A stretch of 64,000 nucleotides of DNA from Pseudomonas synxantha (GCF_900105675.1 NZ_LT629786.1:1240001-1304000); one strand, 5' to 3'. Positions 27,022-36,607 are shown, counted from the first letter of the stretch. Numbers and translations: made by a program. The notes: generated from the sequence alone by a model not told the origin.

Positions 27022-28521
27022 ATGTCGATCAACGACCGACTCACCGCGCACCTCAACCGAGGCACGGTAGGTTTCCCCACCGCGTTGGCCAGCACCATTG
27101 GCCTGATCATGGCCAGCCCGGTGATTCTTACCGCCACCATGGGCTTCGGCATCGGCGGCAGTGCGTTTGCCCTGGCAATGCTGATCGCCGTGGTGATGAT
27201 GCTGGCCCAGGCGACCACCTTTGCCGAGGCCGCCTCGATGCTGCCCACCACCGGTTCGGTGTACGACTACATCAATTGCGGCATGGGCCGGTTCTTCGCG
27301 ATCACCGGCACGCTGTCGGCGTATCTGATCGTGCATGTGTTCGCCGGCACCGCCGAAACCATCCTCGCCGGGGTCATGGCGCTGGTGAACTTCGAACACC
27401 TCAATACCCTGGCAGAATCGGCCGGCGGCTCGTGGCTGCTGGGTGTGGGTTTCGTGATCGTGTTCGGGGTGCTGAACGCCTTCGGGGTCAGCGCCTTTGG
27501 CCGCGCAGAGATCATCCTTACGTTCGGCATGTGGACCACCCTGATGGTGTTCGGCGTGCTGGGCTTGATCGCCGCGCCAGCGGTGCAACTGGACGGCTGG
27601 TTCGGGGAATCGCTGGTGGGCACTGATCTGGTCACCGTGTTGTCGCTGGTGGGCATGGCGATGTTCATGTTCGTCGGCTGCGAGTTCGTCACCCCGCTGG
27701 CGCCGGACCTGCGCCAATCGGCCAAGGTGATGCCACGGGCGATGATGCTCGGGCTGATGGGCGTGGCGACGTGCATGTTTATCTATGGCGCCGCGATGAA
27801 GCGCCAGGTGGAAAACGTGGTGCTCGACGCCGCCTCCGGCGTGCACCTGTTGGACACACCCATGGCTATCCCACGGTTCGCTGAACAGGTGATGGGGCAG
27901 ATCGGCCCGTTGTGGCTGGGCATTGGCTTCCTGTTTGCCGGCGCTGCAACCATTAATACCCTGATGGCTGGCGTACCGCGCATCCTCTATGGCATGGCGG
28001 TGGATGGCGCGTTACCGAAGGTGTTCACCTACCTGCACCCGCGCTTCAAGACACCGCTGCTGTGCATCCTCGTAGCGATGTTGATCCCGTGCCTGCATGC
28101 GCTGTACCTGGGCGGCAACACCGACAACATCATGCACCTGGTGCTGGCGGCGGTGTGCGCGTGGAGTTTTGCCTACCTGCTGGTGACGTTGTCGGTAGTG
28201 ATCCTGCGCATTCGCCGTCCGGATTTGCCCCGGGCGTACCGTTCGCCGTGGTTCCCGCTGCCGCAGGTCGTGTCGAGCATCGGCATCCTGCTGGGCATGT
28301 GGTTTATCACCCCACCCGGCATGAACCCGGCGGATATCTATGTGCCGTTCGGAGTGATGCTTGGCGTAACGGCGGCCTACGCGTTGTTCTGGACCCTGGT
28401 GGTACAGAAGGTCAACCCCTTCAAGCCCGCCTGCGTCGAGGAGGTGTTGGCCAAGGAATTCAGTCATGAACCGGGACATGCCCATGAGCCTTATAGCGAC
28501 TTTGCGGCAAAGGCTGTTTGA
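27022..28521 (+). CDS. APC-family amino acid/amine permease
   Basis: A 499-residue inner-membrane transporter with about 12 hydrophobic segments. The N-terminal GTVGFPTALASTIGLIMASP fits the first APC helix with its unwound Gly-rich substrate site, and FAEAASMLPTTGSVYDYINC follows as usual. It imports an amino acid or amine by cation symport. The start ATG 27022 follows GAGGA. A DUF3156 gene begins inside its last 56 bp. Context suggests an aromatic amine or amino acid as substrate. Confidence 0.87.
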   Translation: MSINDRLTAHLNRGTVGFPTALASTIGLIMASPVILTATMGFGIGGSAFALAMLIAVVMMLAQATTFAEAASMLPTTGSVYDYINCGMGRFFAITGTLSAYLIVHVFAGTAETILAGVMALVNFEHLNTLAESAGGSWLLGVGFVIVFGVLNAFGVSAFGRAEIILTFGMWTTLMVFGVLGLIAAPAVQLDGWFGESLVGTDLVTVLSLVGMAMFMFVGCEFVTPLAPDLRQSAKVMPRAMMLGLMGVATCMFIYGAAMKRQVENVVLDAASGVHLLDTPMAIPRFAEQVMGQIGPLWLGIGFLFAGAATINTLMAGVPRILYGMAVDGALPKVFTYLHPRFKTPLLCILVAMLIPCLHALYLGGNTDNIMHLVLAAVCAWSFAYLLVTLSVVILRIRRPDLPRAYRSPWFPLPQVVSSIGILLGMWFITPPGMNPADIYVPFGVMLGVTAAYALFWTLVVQKVNPFKPACVEEVLAKEFSHEPGHAHEPYSDFAAKAV

Positions 28522-29050
28522 ACTGTTCAGCGCTGATCGCGCACCGAGCGGCTATCGACCCGGGGTGACCCTGGCGCGCTTGCGGCGTGATCTTGGCCTG
28601 GCGAAACTCGACGTGGGTGGGGCGGTATTTGAGCTGGTCGAGCGCACCGAATCGCAGTTGTTGATGCATCTGGTCATGACGGAGTTCGTGTTGCACGTAC
28701 CCACGCCTACCCCAGGGGCGGGCAGCTTCGAGGTGCACCATGGCGGGGCTATTCGGCGCAACGGCATCCGCGTGCGGCAACGTTCTGGCAACCAGGCCCT
28801 GGGGCCTGAGCTGCAGGCGCGTTTGCTGGCGGACAAAGGGTTATTCGAAGCGCTGATGCCCCTGGATTTCAAGCGTCTGCGTATCGACCTCAAGGACCGG
28901 CAATGGTGCGTGCGCCTGGAGCATATGGGCGGCAGCGAAGTGGTCAACCGCATGCCGGCGTTTCGGCGTTATATCGCTGTAAGCCCGGAGCAACGCAACT
29001 ATTTACTGGCGGCGTTGGCGGGCATGAAGCGGGTACTGTCGAATCTCTGA
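28466..29050 (+). CDS. DUF3156-type protein
   Basis: A 194-residue protein matching my recollection of DUF3156 (VTLARLRRDLGLAKLDVGGA, EFVLHVPTPTPGAGSFEVHH, YIAVSPEQRNYLLAALAGM). No function is assigned to the family. It starts 56 bp inside the permease gene in another frame, so its expression is tied to the permease. The same pairing with an APC transporter would support an accessory role in transport or in handling the imported amine. Confidence 0.75.
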   Translation: MNRDMPMSLIATLRQRLFELFSADRAPSGYRPGVTLARLRRDLGLAKLDVGGAVFELVERTESQLLMHLVMTEFVLHVPTPTPGAGSFEVHHGGAIRRNGIRVRQRSGNQALGPELQARLLADKGLFEALMPLDFKRLRIDLKDRQWCVRLEHMGGSEVVNRMPAFRRYIAVSPEQRNYLLAALAGMKRVLSNL

Positions 29051-29164
29051 TTGGCATCATTAGTGCTTCTGCAAAGGCCAAACGAGTTGTTGTTGCGCGC
29101 ATATAGATAACATGTTAACTATTGCACCAGAACAACAAAAAGAACGCCACTGCGGAGACACCCC

Positions 29165-30106
29165 ATGAGCATCCCACAGCATGCACCCGACGGGCTCGAC
29201 AGCTGGAACCGCGAACTGCGCGCCGCGTGCGGCCACTTCGACACCGAACTGGCCTTCAACCGTTCGCTGTTTATCGGCGAGATTCACAACCTGCCCCGTG
29301 GCCTGGCCATCCTGCGCACCAATGCCGGGCTGATCAAGCGCCTCACGCACCATGCCGACCACGACAACGACCAGGAATGTTTCCTGGTCAGCCAGCGCAG
29401 CGGCTATGCGCAGATCACCCAGAACGACCAGACCGTGCAACTGGCCCCTGGCGAGATGCTGCTGATGGACTCGGTAGGCTCCATCGAAATCACGCCCTTC
29501 GGCTTGATCGAACACGCCTCGTTGTCCCTCTCGCGCACTGAGGTGTGCAAGCACCTGCGCGGCCAGGGGCGGGCCTTTGGCAAGATTTCATCGACCAAGG
29601 CCTGTGGGCGCATGTTGCATGTGCTGATGGATCAATTGTGCAAGGACGATACCGAAGACAACGCCACGGAAGTGGAAGCACTGCAAGCGGCCTTCGTCTC
29701 ACTGTTGGGTTCGGCGCTGGAGCAGGGCGATGACTGCCACGAAGGTGTAGCCTCGTTGCAGGGCAATAACCTGCGCAGCTATGTGCAAAAAGTCATCGAC
29801 GAGTCACTGGGCCAACCTGGCCTGAGCCCGATTGGCCTGGCTAACCGCCTGAATATCTCGGTGCGACACCTGTACCGCTTGTTCGAGGAACAGGACGACA
29901 GCGTCTGCCGCTACATCCAGCGGGCGCGGCTCAAGCGCAGTGCGGACGACTTGACCAACCCGTTCCTGCGCAGTGAATCGATCACCTCGATTGCCTACAA
30001 ATGGGGGTTTACCGACTCGGCGCACTTCAGCCGATCATTCAAGAAACAGTTCGAGGTGTCGCCCAAGGATTTTCGCACCAGCCGGTTGCAGGCGGTGGGG
30101 GCTTAA
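29165..30106 (+). CDS. AraC-family regulator, FeaR-like
   Basis: A 313-residue regulator with an AraC-binding-like N-terminal domain (LITQNDQTVQLAPGEMLLMD style jelly roll) and a C-terminal double HTH (ISVRHLYRLFEEQDDSVCRY then SIAYKWGFTDSAHFSRSFKK). FeaR controls the phenylethylamine/tyramine genes of E. coli; the overall length and plan agree. It is surrounded by an amine permease, an aldehyde dehydrogenase and oxidoreductases, so it is probably the local activator. A TGTTAACTAT element lies about 50 bp upstream. Confidence 0.85.
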   Translation: MSIPQHAPDGLDSWNRELRAACGHFDTELAFNRSLFIGEIHNLPRGLAILRTNAGLIKRLTHHADHDNDQECFLVSQRSGYAQITQNDQTVQLAPGEMLLMDSVGSIEITPFGLIEHASLSLSRTEVCKHLRGQGRAFGKISSTKACGRMLHVLMDQLCKDDTEDNATEVEALQAAFVSLLGSALEQGDDCHEGVASLQGNNLRSYVQKVIDESLGQPGLSPIGLANRLNISVRHLYRLFEEQDDSVCRYIQRARLKRSADDLTNPFLRSESITSIAYKWGFTDSAHFSRSFKKQFEVSPKDFRTSRLQAVGA

Positions 30107-30138
30107 AGGCCACTGTCTTCAAATCAAAGGAGATCCAA

Positions 30139-30227
30139 TGTGGGAGGGGGCTTGCTCCCGATGAGGGTGTGTCAGTCGATGCATATGTGACTGACCCATT
30201 GCCATCGGGAGCAAGCCCCCTCCCACA
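30139..30227. repeat. REPIN
   Basis: An 89-bp REP doublet between the convergent FeaR-like and SDR genes. The left arm is TGTGGGAGGGGGCTTGCTCC, a TCC variant of the usual CCC. Confidence 0.95.
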
Positions 30228-30244
30228 TTGGACCGAGTTGAGTG

Positions 30245-31000
30245 TCAGATTTCGGGCAGGGTGGAGCCACCATCTACCACCAGGGTCTGCCCGGTGATAT
30301 AGCCAGCCAAATCAGAAGCCAGAAACACCATCGCGCCGGCAATATCCGCCGCCGTACCCAAACGCCCCAACGGCACACGGCTGGCGATGCTGTCATTCAA
30401 GGCGGCATCACCCAGGTTACCCATCGCCGGCGTGGCGATCATGCCCGGCTCCACGCCATTGACCCGCACATTCAACGGCGCCAGTTCCAGCGCCGCATTA
30501 CGGATAAACCCGTTCACCCCGGCCTTGGACGCTGCATAGTGGCTCAGCCCCGGATAACCCACCCGATTGCCGGTGACCGAAGACGTCACCAGCACGCAAC
30601 CCCGGCCTTGCTCGCGAAACATCGGCAGCGCCGCCTGGGTCAGCCAGAACAGCGCCGAGAGGTTCACCGCCAAGGTGCGTTGCAGGATCTGCGGGGTGAT
30701 GTCAGCGAACGCGGTCAGCGGGAAATAGCCAGCGTTGTGCACCAGAATATCCAGTTGCGCCAACTCTTGAACGCAGGCGACTACCGCCTCGGCTTGCGCC
30801 AGGTCAACGCCCACGGCCTCGACCTGATAGCCCTGCGCGCACAACCCAGCGGCCACCCTTTCAGCTTGTTCAAGCAGGCGATCGGCAATTACCACCCGCG
30901 CACCACGTTGGGCAAAGGCTTGGACGATGCCCAGGCCAATCCCTTGGGCACCGCCGGTGACCAGCACCACCTGGCCGCTGAAATCCAGGTCATTGGGCAT
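30245..31000 (-). CDS. Short-chain dehydrogenase/reductase (SDR 1)
   Basis: A 251-residue classical SDR. The cofactor motif is VTGGAQGIGLGI (near residue 14), followed by VHNAGYFP, the active site S-x(n)-YAASK and the C-terminal GYITGQTLVVDGGSTLPEI. The start at 31000 follows GGAG. It overlaps the 3' end of the second SDR gene by 11 bp, so the two are cotranscribed. Such pairs oxidise or reduce hydroxyl/keto groups; a beta-hydroxylated phenethylamine pathway would use one, but the substrate is unknown. Confidence 0.87.
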   Translation of the reverse strand: MPNDLDFSGQVVLVTGGAQGIGLGIVQAFAQRGARVVIADRLLEQAERVAAGLCAQGYQVEAVGVDLAQAEAVVACVQELAQLDILVHNAGYFPLTAFADITPQILQRTLAVNLSALFWLTQAALPMFREQGRGCVLVTSSVTGNRVGYPGLSHYAASKAGVNGFIRNAALELAPLNVRVNGVEPGMIATPAMGNLGDAALNDSIASRVPLGRLGTAADIAGAMVFLASDLAGYITGQTLVVDGGSTLPEI

Positions 31001-31793
31001 GGGCAGGCTCCAGGCGCGTAAACGCCAGCGTCGGCACGTCGACGATGCTGGACCCACCGTCCGCCACCAAGGTCGCCCCGGTAATGATCGAAGCGTCGTC
31101 GCTGGCCAGGAAGCGGCACACCTTGGCGATCTCATCGGCACGGGCGGCGCGGCGCAGGGGTACATCGGCACACACACGCTCGTACGCTTGCTGCAAGGTG
31201 TCGCCGTAGGCGTCCATCAACGGCTGCATCTCTGCATCGGCCATCGGCGTGTGCACCCAGCCTGGGCACACCGCGTTGACGCGCACGCCGTGGGGCCCAT
31301 AGTCCCGTGCCAACGAGCGATTGAGCCCGAGCAACGCATGTTTGGCCGTGGTGTAGCCGCACACTTCTGGCCCTGCTGCGAGGGAGGCGATGGAGCCGAT
31401 CAGCACGATACTGCCGGCGCTTTCCCGCAACAGCGGCAGGCAGGCGCGGGCACTGTAGAACGCGCTGTCCAGGTTGCTGCGCAGCGCCGTTTCCCAGGTA
31501 GCCGGGCTGGTCTGGGTGGCGCTGCCCAGGCCATGGCCGCCAGCACAGGCCAGCAGCACATCAATGCGTCCGTAGTGCGTGTGGATCTGCCGGATAAAGC
31601 CGTCCCAGTTGTCAGGGCAGGCCGCATCGCCCACCAGGACCAGGCCGCCGGTTGCCTGCGCCACCTGCTCCAGCGGCTCACGGCGCCGGCCGATCAGCAC
31701 CAGCCGTGCGCCTTCCTCGGCGTACAGCTGGGCACAGGCGGCACCGATGCCGGTGCCGGCCCCGGTGATCACCACCGTGCGCGCCTCAGTCAC
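30990..31793 (-). CDS. Short-chain dehydrogenase/reductase (SDR 2)
   Basis: A 267-residue classical SDR with VVITGAGTGIGAA, LLACAGGHG, a catalytic Ser in IVLIGSIAS, the YTTAK Tyr/Lys pair and NAVCPGWVHTPM. A GTG at 31793 is the likely start: it overlaps the MoaF gene end by 8 bp and has GGAA 8-9 nt upstream; the frame further up lies within moaF. It belongs to the unit FAD oxidase, cupin, MoaF, SDR 2, SDR 1. Confidence 0.85.
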   Translation of the reverse strand: MTEARTVVITGAGTGIGAACAQLYAEEGARLVLIGRRREPLEQVAQATGGLVLVGDAACPDNWDGFIRQIHTHYGRIDVLLACAGGHGLGSATQTSPATWETALRSNLDSAFYSARACLPLLRESAGSIVLIGSIASLAAGPEVCGYTTAKHALLGLNRSLARDYGPHGVRVNAVCPGWVHTPMADAEMQPLMDAYGDTLQQAYERVCADVPLRRAARADEIAKVCRFLASDDASIITGATLVADGGSSIVDVPTLAFTRLEPAHAQ

Positions 31794-32607
31794 GGGGATA
31801 TTCCGTGTGGTTGAGCACCTGGCAATAGGAGCTGATGGGGAAGTTCGACAGCGCATCGAAGGACGCCCCCGCATAGCCGAAGATCTTGCCGTCGCTGCGG
31901 TGCTGTTGCAGGTCGATCAACACCAGGCCGAGGGTGGGCACGATCTTCTCCTGCCAGACGAACAGGTACAGCTGCTCGGCGATCTTGTAGTAATGGCAGC
32001 GGTCGGTGTCGCACAAGCCTTTCTCCACCCCCTCAAGGCATTGCCAGGCGTAGAACTGCGGGTTGAGGTAGATGTGCTCGTAGACCTCGCTGGGGCTGTA
32101 GCGGTAGTGATTGCGCAGGCCCACCAGTTCCTCGGTGGGGGCGTGCAGGCAATGGCCTTCCTGCCACGGCCGGTCGAGGCTGCCGTGGAGGAACTCGGCG
32201 TGCACCGAGGTCAGCGGTTTGCCAGCCAGGGCGCGGTGGTAAAGACCTTCGTGGGTCTCTGCCGGCTCCGGCATACGGCCAATCACCGCGGTAAAGGAGG
32301 CCGTTGGCGTGTCCAGCACCAGGCTGATCGACCAGCTTTGCCCGGCCTCATGCTTGATGAAGTCCACCAGGTACAGGCCCGGGCGAATCGAGCTGGCGCG
32401 GTAGGCGGCGCTGCCGCTGGAGTGGCCGTCGGCGGCGTGCCAAGCCAGGCGCTCTTGCTCGAAACGGTGTTCGATCTGCCAGCCATTGGCGAAGTGCAAA
32501 GTGAAGGTCTGCCCGGCCAGGTCGGCAAGGTTCGGCAGGATGAATGCCTCGGGTGCAAAACCGTCCGCCAGGGCGCCTACGGTGATCCAGTCAGAAGAAG
32601 TGCTCAT
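31786..32607 (-). CDS. MoaF-family protein
   Basis: A 273-residue protein with the MoaF two-domain plan: an N-terminal lipocalin-like half (GQTFTLHFANGWQIEHRF) and a C-terminal half (YEHIYLNPQFYAWQCLEG, later SYCQVLNHTEYPRD). The family was named in the Klebsiella monoamine regulon; the molybdenum-cofactor label on some entries is doubtful. AAGGAG before ATG 32607 is strong. It sits between a cupin and an SDR beside an amine oxidase, in keeping with monoamine catabolism. Confidence 0.8.
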   Translation of the reverse strand: MSTSSDWITVGALADGFAPEAFILPNLADLAGQTFTLHFANGWQIEHRFEQERLAWHAADGHSSGSAAYRASSIRPGLYLVDFIKHEAGQSWSISLVLDTPTASFTAVIGRMPEPAETHEGLYHRALAGKPLTSVHAEFLHGSLDRPWQEGHCLHAPTEELVGLRNHYRYSPSEVYEHIYLNPQFYAWQCLEGVEKGLCDTDRCHYYKIAEQLYLFVWQEKIVPTLGLVLIDLQQHRSDGKIFGYAGASFDALSNFPISSYCQVLNHTEYPRD

Positions 32608-32618
32608 GACAAGGCTCC

Positions 32619-32984
32619 TTAAACAACGGCGAAGTAGTGTTTGACGAAACTCTCGCTGACCACATCCCATAGCACCGGTGTGCCCTTGGTCACGAACCAG
32701 CTGTCGCCAGCCCTGTAGCGGGTCGACTGGCCGGTGGACTCATCGGTGAGCACCACTTCGCCGGTGACCACGGTGGCTTGTTCGGCGAAGGGGTAGACCA
32801 TGCGGAACTTGCCCTGGGTGGTGCCGAAGTAGGCGCTGCTGACCGCATCGGTGGGGGCGCCGAAGGTCATCTTGCCGAAGGCGCGCACCTCGCCTTCAAG
32901 GATCTGCGAGCCGAGGTCGGCCACGGTGCCCCAGGCATCGAGTTCCGATAGCTGGATGTTGTGTTTGAGGGGAGTAAGGGACAT
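32619..32984 (-). CDS. Cupin-domain protein
   Basis: A 121-residue single-domain cupin (VVTGEVVLTDESTGQSTRYR, then AGDSWFVTKGTPVLWDV). It lacks the full His set of metal cupins in motif 1, so it may be a binding or non-metal member (the ethanolamine-utilisation EutQ/DUF861-like group). Its stop is 11 bp before the moaF ATG. It is probably part of the amine pathway; the exact role is unknown. Confidence 0.78.
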   Translation of the reverse strand: MSLTPLKHNIQLSELDAWGTVADLGSQILEGEVRAFGKMTFGAPTDAVSSAYFGTTQGKFRMVYPFAEQATVVTGEVVLTDESTGQSTRYRAGDSWFVTKGTPVLWDVVSESFVKHYFAVV

Positions 32985-33015
32985 GGCAGTGGTTCCTGAT
33001 GAATGAAAAAGTGGA

Positions 33016-34314
33016 TCAACGACGTCCGTTCCAGTAGCCGGACAGTTGGTGCCAGGATTTACCCGCCGTCAGCAGCAAGGGGCGGATCGCGTCCTTGCCG
33101 ATGATGGTCGGGCGGTGGATCGAGCTGACCAGGTCATAGCGCGCCGAGCCTTCGCTCATGCCTTCGGCCAGGACCTTGCAGATGATGTGGCTGGGGGTGA
33201 CGCCAAAGCCCGAATAGCCCTGCACGAAAAACGCATTGCTGCGCCCTGGCAAGGTGCCGATCTGCGGGAACAGATTGGGGCTGCAGGCCATCGGGCCACC
33301 CCAGGCCAGGTCGATCTTGACGTCCTTGAGGTAGGGGAAGATTTTCAGCATGAGCGTGCGGTTCCAGGCTTTCAGGTCGCCGGGAATGTGTTCCACCAGG
33401 GGCGTCGCGGCGCCGAACAGCAAACGGTTTTCATTGGTTACGCGGTAATAGTCGATCACCGGGCGGATGTCGCTGTAGGCGCCACGGATCGGGCTGATGC
33501 GCCGGATCAACTCTTCGGACAATGGCTCGGTCATCATCTGGAACGCGTAGGTGTTGATGGTCGAGCGGTGCAGTTCCGGTTCCAGCTTGTTGAGGAAGCT
33601 GTCACAAGCCCACAGCACCTTGCTGGCGCGCACCGAACCACGACCGGTGCGCACGGTAATGCGCTCGCCGTAGCTGACTTCCAGGGCCGGGCTGTTCTCG
33701 AAGATGCGCACGCCATGGCTGGCCAGCGCGGTGGCTTCGCCCAGCAGCAGGTTCAGCGAATGCACATGCCCGCCACCCATGTGCAGCAGGGCGCTGGTGT
33801 AGGCGTTGGAACCGATGATCTGCTGCACATCCGAGCCACCGAGAAAGCGGATCTCGTGCTGGCTGTTGATCGACTTGAAGTCCTTTTCCCAAGCGCGCAG
33901 GGTTTTTTCCTGGCGGGCGTTGAAGCCCATGTAGCCGTAGCCGTGGCAGAAATCCGCATCAATGTTGTACTTGGCGATGCGGTTCTTGATGATGTCGGCG
34001 CCCAGGTCGCTGATCTCGAACACCTGGCGCAGGCCGTCTTCGCCCACGTCCTTCTTGATCTTCTCCAGGTCATGGCCGATGCCCGCCATGATCTGCCCGC
34101 CGTTGCGTCCGGTGCCACCAAAGCCCAGGTAGCGCGCTTCAAGCACCACGATATTGGTGATGCCTTTTTCCGCCAGTTCAAGCGCGGTGTTGATCCCTGA
34201 AAAGCCGCCACCGATCACCACGACATCCGCGTCGATGTCTTGCTCCAGGGTGGGGAAGCTGAGGTTGTATTTCTTGGTGGCGGTGTAATACGTAGGGGTT
34301 TCGATGTTGATCAT
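33016..34314 (-). CDS. FAD-dependent amine oxidoreductase (DAO/PuuB-like)
   Basis: A 432-residue flavoprotein of the D-amino acid oxidase superfamily. It has VVVIGGGFSGINTALELAE near the N-terminus, GGTGRNGGQIMAGIG as in PuuB-type oxidases, and a C-terminal FFVQGYSGFGVTPSHI FAD loop. It would oxidise a primary or secondary amine to an aldehyde plus ammonia and H2O2. Start ATG 34314 (MINIETPTYY). It is the first gene of the minus-strand unit with cupin, MoaF and two SDRs, and divergent from hpaR, where a candidate operator lies. Confidence 0.85.
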   Translation of the reverse strand: MINIETPTYYTATKKYNLSFPTLEQDIDADVVVIGGGFSGINTALELAEKGITNIVVLEARYLGFGGTGRNGGQIMAGIGHDLEKIKKDVGEDGLRQVFEISDLGADIIKNRIAKYNIDADFCHGYGYMGFNARQEKTLRAWEKDFKSINSQHEIRFLGGSDVQQIIGSNAYTSALLHMGGGHVHSLNLLLGEATALASHGVRIFENSPALEVSYGERITVRTGRGSVRASKVLWACDSFLNKLEPELHRSTINTYAFQMMTEPLSEELIRRISPIRGAYSDIRPVIDYYRVTNENRLLFGAATPLVEHIPGDLKAWNRTLMLKIFPYLKDVKIDLAWGGPMACSPNLFPQIGTLPGRSNAFFVQGYSGFGVTPSHIICKVLAEGMSEGSARYDLVSSIHRPTIIGKDAIRPLLLTAGKSWHQLSGYWNGRR

Positions 34315-34479
34315 GGCGCAGCCTGAAAAAGTGAAGGAAGGCGCTGAAGCGGATGCCTCCATTAGGGCCCCTGGCGGGCTGGAAGTCTTGATCCTGCGTG
34401 CCCGGCTTTTTGATTCAGCGCGCCACGGGCGCGGCGACAGACAAGTTATAGCGCGCGAATGGGCGCGGAATGTTAGAGT

Positions 34480-34496
34480 TTCGTTAAATTATTAAC
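34480..34496. promoter_or_regulatory. Candidate HpaR operator (hpaR/amine oxidase intergenic region)
   Basis: TTCGTTAAATTATTAAC lies 26 bp before hpaR and between the divergent genes. Fifteen of its 17 bases recur at 42221-42237 in the hpaG1/hpaA control region, which supports a site for the MarR-type HpaR. The assignment is inferred. Confidence 0.6.
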
Positions 34497-34521
34497 TAAA
34501 TACTTCGTGACCCTGAGCCCT

Positions 34522-34944
34522 ATGTCCAAACCTCGACAATCCCTGACCCTGGCCTTGTTGCAAGCCCGTGAAGCGGCGATGAGTTTTTTCCGCCCCTCGT
34601 TGAATGAGCACGGCCTGACCGAACAGCAATGGCGCATCATCCGCATCCTCGAACAGCACGGTGAGCTGGAGATTTACCAACTGGCGGAACTGGCCTGCAT
34701 CCTCAAGCCGAGCATGACCGGCGTGCTGGTGCGCATGGAAGCCGCCGGCATGGTGCACCGACGCAAGGCCGAACAGGACCAGCGCCGGGTGCTCATTACT
34801 TTGGCGGACAAGGGCAAGGCCAGTTTCGAGTCCATGAGCCAGTGCATGGAGGCCAACTACCAGCGCTTGCAGGATCAGTTTGGCGAGGAGAAATTCCAGA
34901 CCTTGCTGGGGTTGCTGGATGACTTGAAGAACATCAAGCGCTGA
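34522..34944 (+). CDS. hpaR: MarR-family regulator of the homoprotocatechuate operon
   Basis: A 140-residue winged-helix repressor of the HpaR type. It has SLTLALLQAREAAMSFFRPS at the N-terminus, LTEQQWRIIRILEQHGELEI then YQLAELACILKPSMTGVLVR, and the wing KAEQDQRRVLITLAD. HpaR represses the hpa meta-cleavage operon and is released by 4-hydroxyphenylacetate-type ligands. It is convergent with the minus-strand hpa genes it probably controls. A second Met frame upstream (34507) is less likely. Confidence 0.88.
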   Translation: MSKPRQSLTLALLQAREAAMSFFRPSLNEHGLTEQQWRIIRILEQHGELEIYQLAELACILKPSMTGVLVRMEAAGMVHRRKAEQDQRRVLITLADKGKASFESMSQCMEANYQRLQDQFGEEKFQTLLGLLDDLKNIKR

Positions 34945-34973
34945 ATCAATCTCATGATCAAAACAGGTCAACA

Positions 34974-34987
34974 TGTGGGAGGGGGCT
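34974..34987. repeat. Solitary truncated REP
   Basis: Only TGTGGGAGGGGGCT of a REP arm remains, ending exactly at the stop codon of hpaI. The inner part and the partner arm are gone. Confidence 0.8.
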
Positions 34988-35787
34988 CAGTAGACTCCGC
35001 CTGTGTGCACGGCCGCTGGAATGTCTTTGAACTTCCCGGCCAGGCTTTGCAACCCGCGCATCAACACCGTGGTATCCACTCCTACCGCCACGAACGTCGC
35101 CCCCAGCTCGATATAGCGCCGCGCCAGGCGTTCATCCGCACTGAGAATCCCTGCCGCCTTGCCCGCTCGAACAATGCGCACGATGGCGTCCTCTATCGCC
35201 GCCTGCACTTCAGGGTGCCCTGGGTTACCGCGATGCCCCATGGCCGCACTCAAGTCCGCCGGGCCGATGAACACACCGTCCACGCCTTCGACGGCGGTGA
35301 TAGCGTCCAGATTGGCCAGGCCCTCGCGATTTTCAATCTGCACCAGCAGGCACATCTGCGCGTCGGCCTGGTCGAGGTAGTCGGTGATGCCGTTCCAGCG
35401 CGAAGCACGGGCCAGTGCACTGCCGACGCCGCGAGTACCCTGGGGTGGGTAGCGCAGGGCGCGCACCAGTTCTTGGGCCTGGGCAGCGCTTTCGACCATG
35501 GGCACCAGCAGCGTCTGCGCGCCGATATCCAGCAGTTGCTTGATCAATGCCGTGTCGCCGACCACCGGGCGAATCAGCGCCTGGCTGGGGTAGGGCGCGA
35601 TGGCCTGCAATTGCGCAAGCATCCCCGGCAGGTGGTTGGGCGCGTGTTCGCCATCGATCAGCAGCCAGTCGAAACCGGCGTTGGCGGCCAGCTCCGCGCT
35701 ATAGGCATTGGCGAGGCCGAGCCACAGGCCGATCTGCGCCTCGCCCTGGTGAAGGCGTTGTTTGAAGCGGTTGACAGGCATGTCCAT
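34987..35787 (-). CDS. hpaI: 4-hydroxy-2-oxoheptanedioate aldolase
   Basis: A 266-residue class II aldolase of the HpcH/HpaI family: [20 protein letters not shown], then [14 protein letters not shown] with the active-site residues, [15 protein letters not shown], and [20 protein letters not shown]. It splits 4-hydroxy-2-oxoheptanedioate into pyruvate and succinate semialdehyde, the last hpa step. GGAG precedes ATG 35787. It is the final gene of the minus-strand hpa series, and its stop codon coincides with the edge of a REP fragment. Confidence 0.93.
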   Translation of the reverse strand: MDMPVNRFKQRLHQGEAQIGLWLGLANAYSAELAANAGFDWLLIDGEHAPNHLPGMLAQLQAIAPYPSQALIRPVVGDTALIKQLLDIGAQTLLVPMVESAAQAQELVRALRYPPQGTRGVGSALARASRWNGITDYLDQADAQMCLLVQIENREGLANLDAITAVEGVDGVFIGPADLSAAMGHRGNPGHPEVQAAIEDAIVRIVRAGKAAGILSADERLARRYIELGATFVAVGVDTTVLMRGLQSLAGKFKDIPAAVHTGGVY

Positions 35788-35803
35788 GACAGTGCTCCAG
35801 TAT

Positions 35804-36607
35804 TCAGACGAAGCGACAGGCGATCGAGCCGAGCAGATCGTAGTCGACGTGGAAAGTATCCCCAGGGCGGGCCGCCACCGGGCGGGTAAACGAACCGCCT
35901 AGAATCACTTGGCCGGGCAGCAGGGTGACGTCATGCGCCGCCAGCTTGTTGGCCAGCCATGCCACGCCTTTGGCCGGGTGGTTGAGCACTGCCGCCGAGA
36001 CGCCGGACTCTTCGATCACGCCATTGCGGTACAGCACCGCCGGCACTTTGCGCAGGTCGATCTCGGTCGGCCGCACGGCACGGCCACCGAGCACCACACC
36101 GGCGTTGGCGGCGTTGTCGGAGATGGTGTCGAACACCTTGCGGGTGGCGTTGGTCTGTGGGTCGATCTGTTGGATGCGAGCGTCGATGATTTCCAGCGCC
36201 GGGATCACCCATTCGGTGGCATCAAGCACATCGAACACTGTGCAGTTCGGACCCTTGAGCGGCTTGCCGAGGATGAATGCCAGTTCCACTTCCACACGCG
36301 GCACGATGAAGCGCTCGAAGGGAATATCACTGCCTTCATCGAAAAACATGTCATCGAGCAGGGCGCCGTAGTCGGGCTCGGTGATGTTTGAAGAGACCTG
36401 CATGGCCCGTGAAGTGAGGCCGATCTTGTGGCCCTTGAGCGTACGCCCATCGTTGATTTTTTGTGCCACCCAGGCGCGCTGGATGGCGTAGGCATCCTCG
36501 ATGGTGATGCCGGGGTAGTCGAGGGAAAACTGGCGCACCTGTTCGCGGCTGCGTTCGGCGCGGTCCAGGTGCGCGGCGGCCGCGAGGATTTGCTGGGAGT
36601 CGAGCAT
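35804..36607 (-). CDS. hpaH: 2-oxo-hept-4-ene-1,7-dioate hydratase
   Basis: A 267-residue enzyme, the usual HpaH length. It shows [20 protein letters not shown] then [14 protein letters not shown], the metal-binding [15 protein letters not shown], and [10 protein letters not shown]. It hydrates 2-oxo-hept-4-ene-1,7-dioate to the aldolase substrate. It lies between the transporter gene and hpaI. The open frame extends far upstream inside the transporter gene, but ATG 36607 gives the correct N-terminus. Confidence 0.93.
   Translation of the reverse strand: MLDSQQILAAAAHLDRAERSREQVRQFSLDYPGITIEDAYAIQRAWVAQKINDGRTLKGHKIGLTSRAMQVSSNITEPDYGALLDDMFFDEGSDIPFERFIVPRVEVELAFILGKPLKGPNCTVFDVLDATEWVIPALEIIDARIQQIDPQTNATRKVFDTISDNAANAGVVLGGRAVRPTEIDLRKVPAVLYRNGVIEESGVSAAVLNHPAKGVAWLANKLAAHDVTLLPGQVILGGSFTRPVAARPGDTFHVDYDLLGSIACRFV

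Noticed and set aside
31786..32607. Molybdenum cofactor biosynthesis function for MoaF
   Set aside because: The name comes from the monoamine regulon; no other cofactor biosynthesis gene is nearby and the neighbours are amine/aromatic genes.
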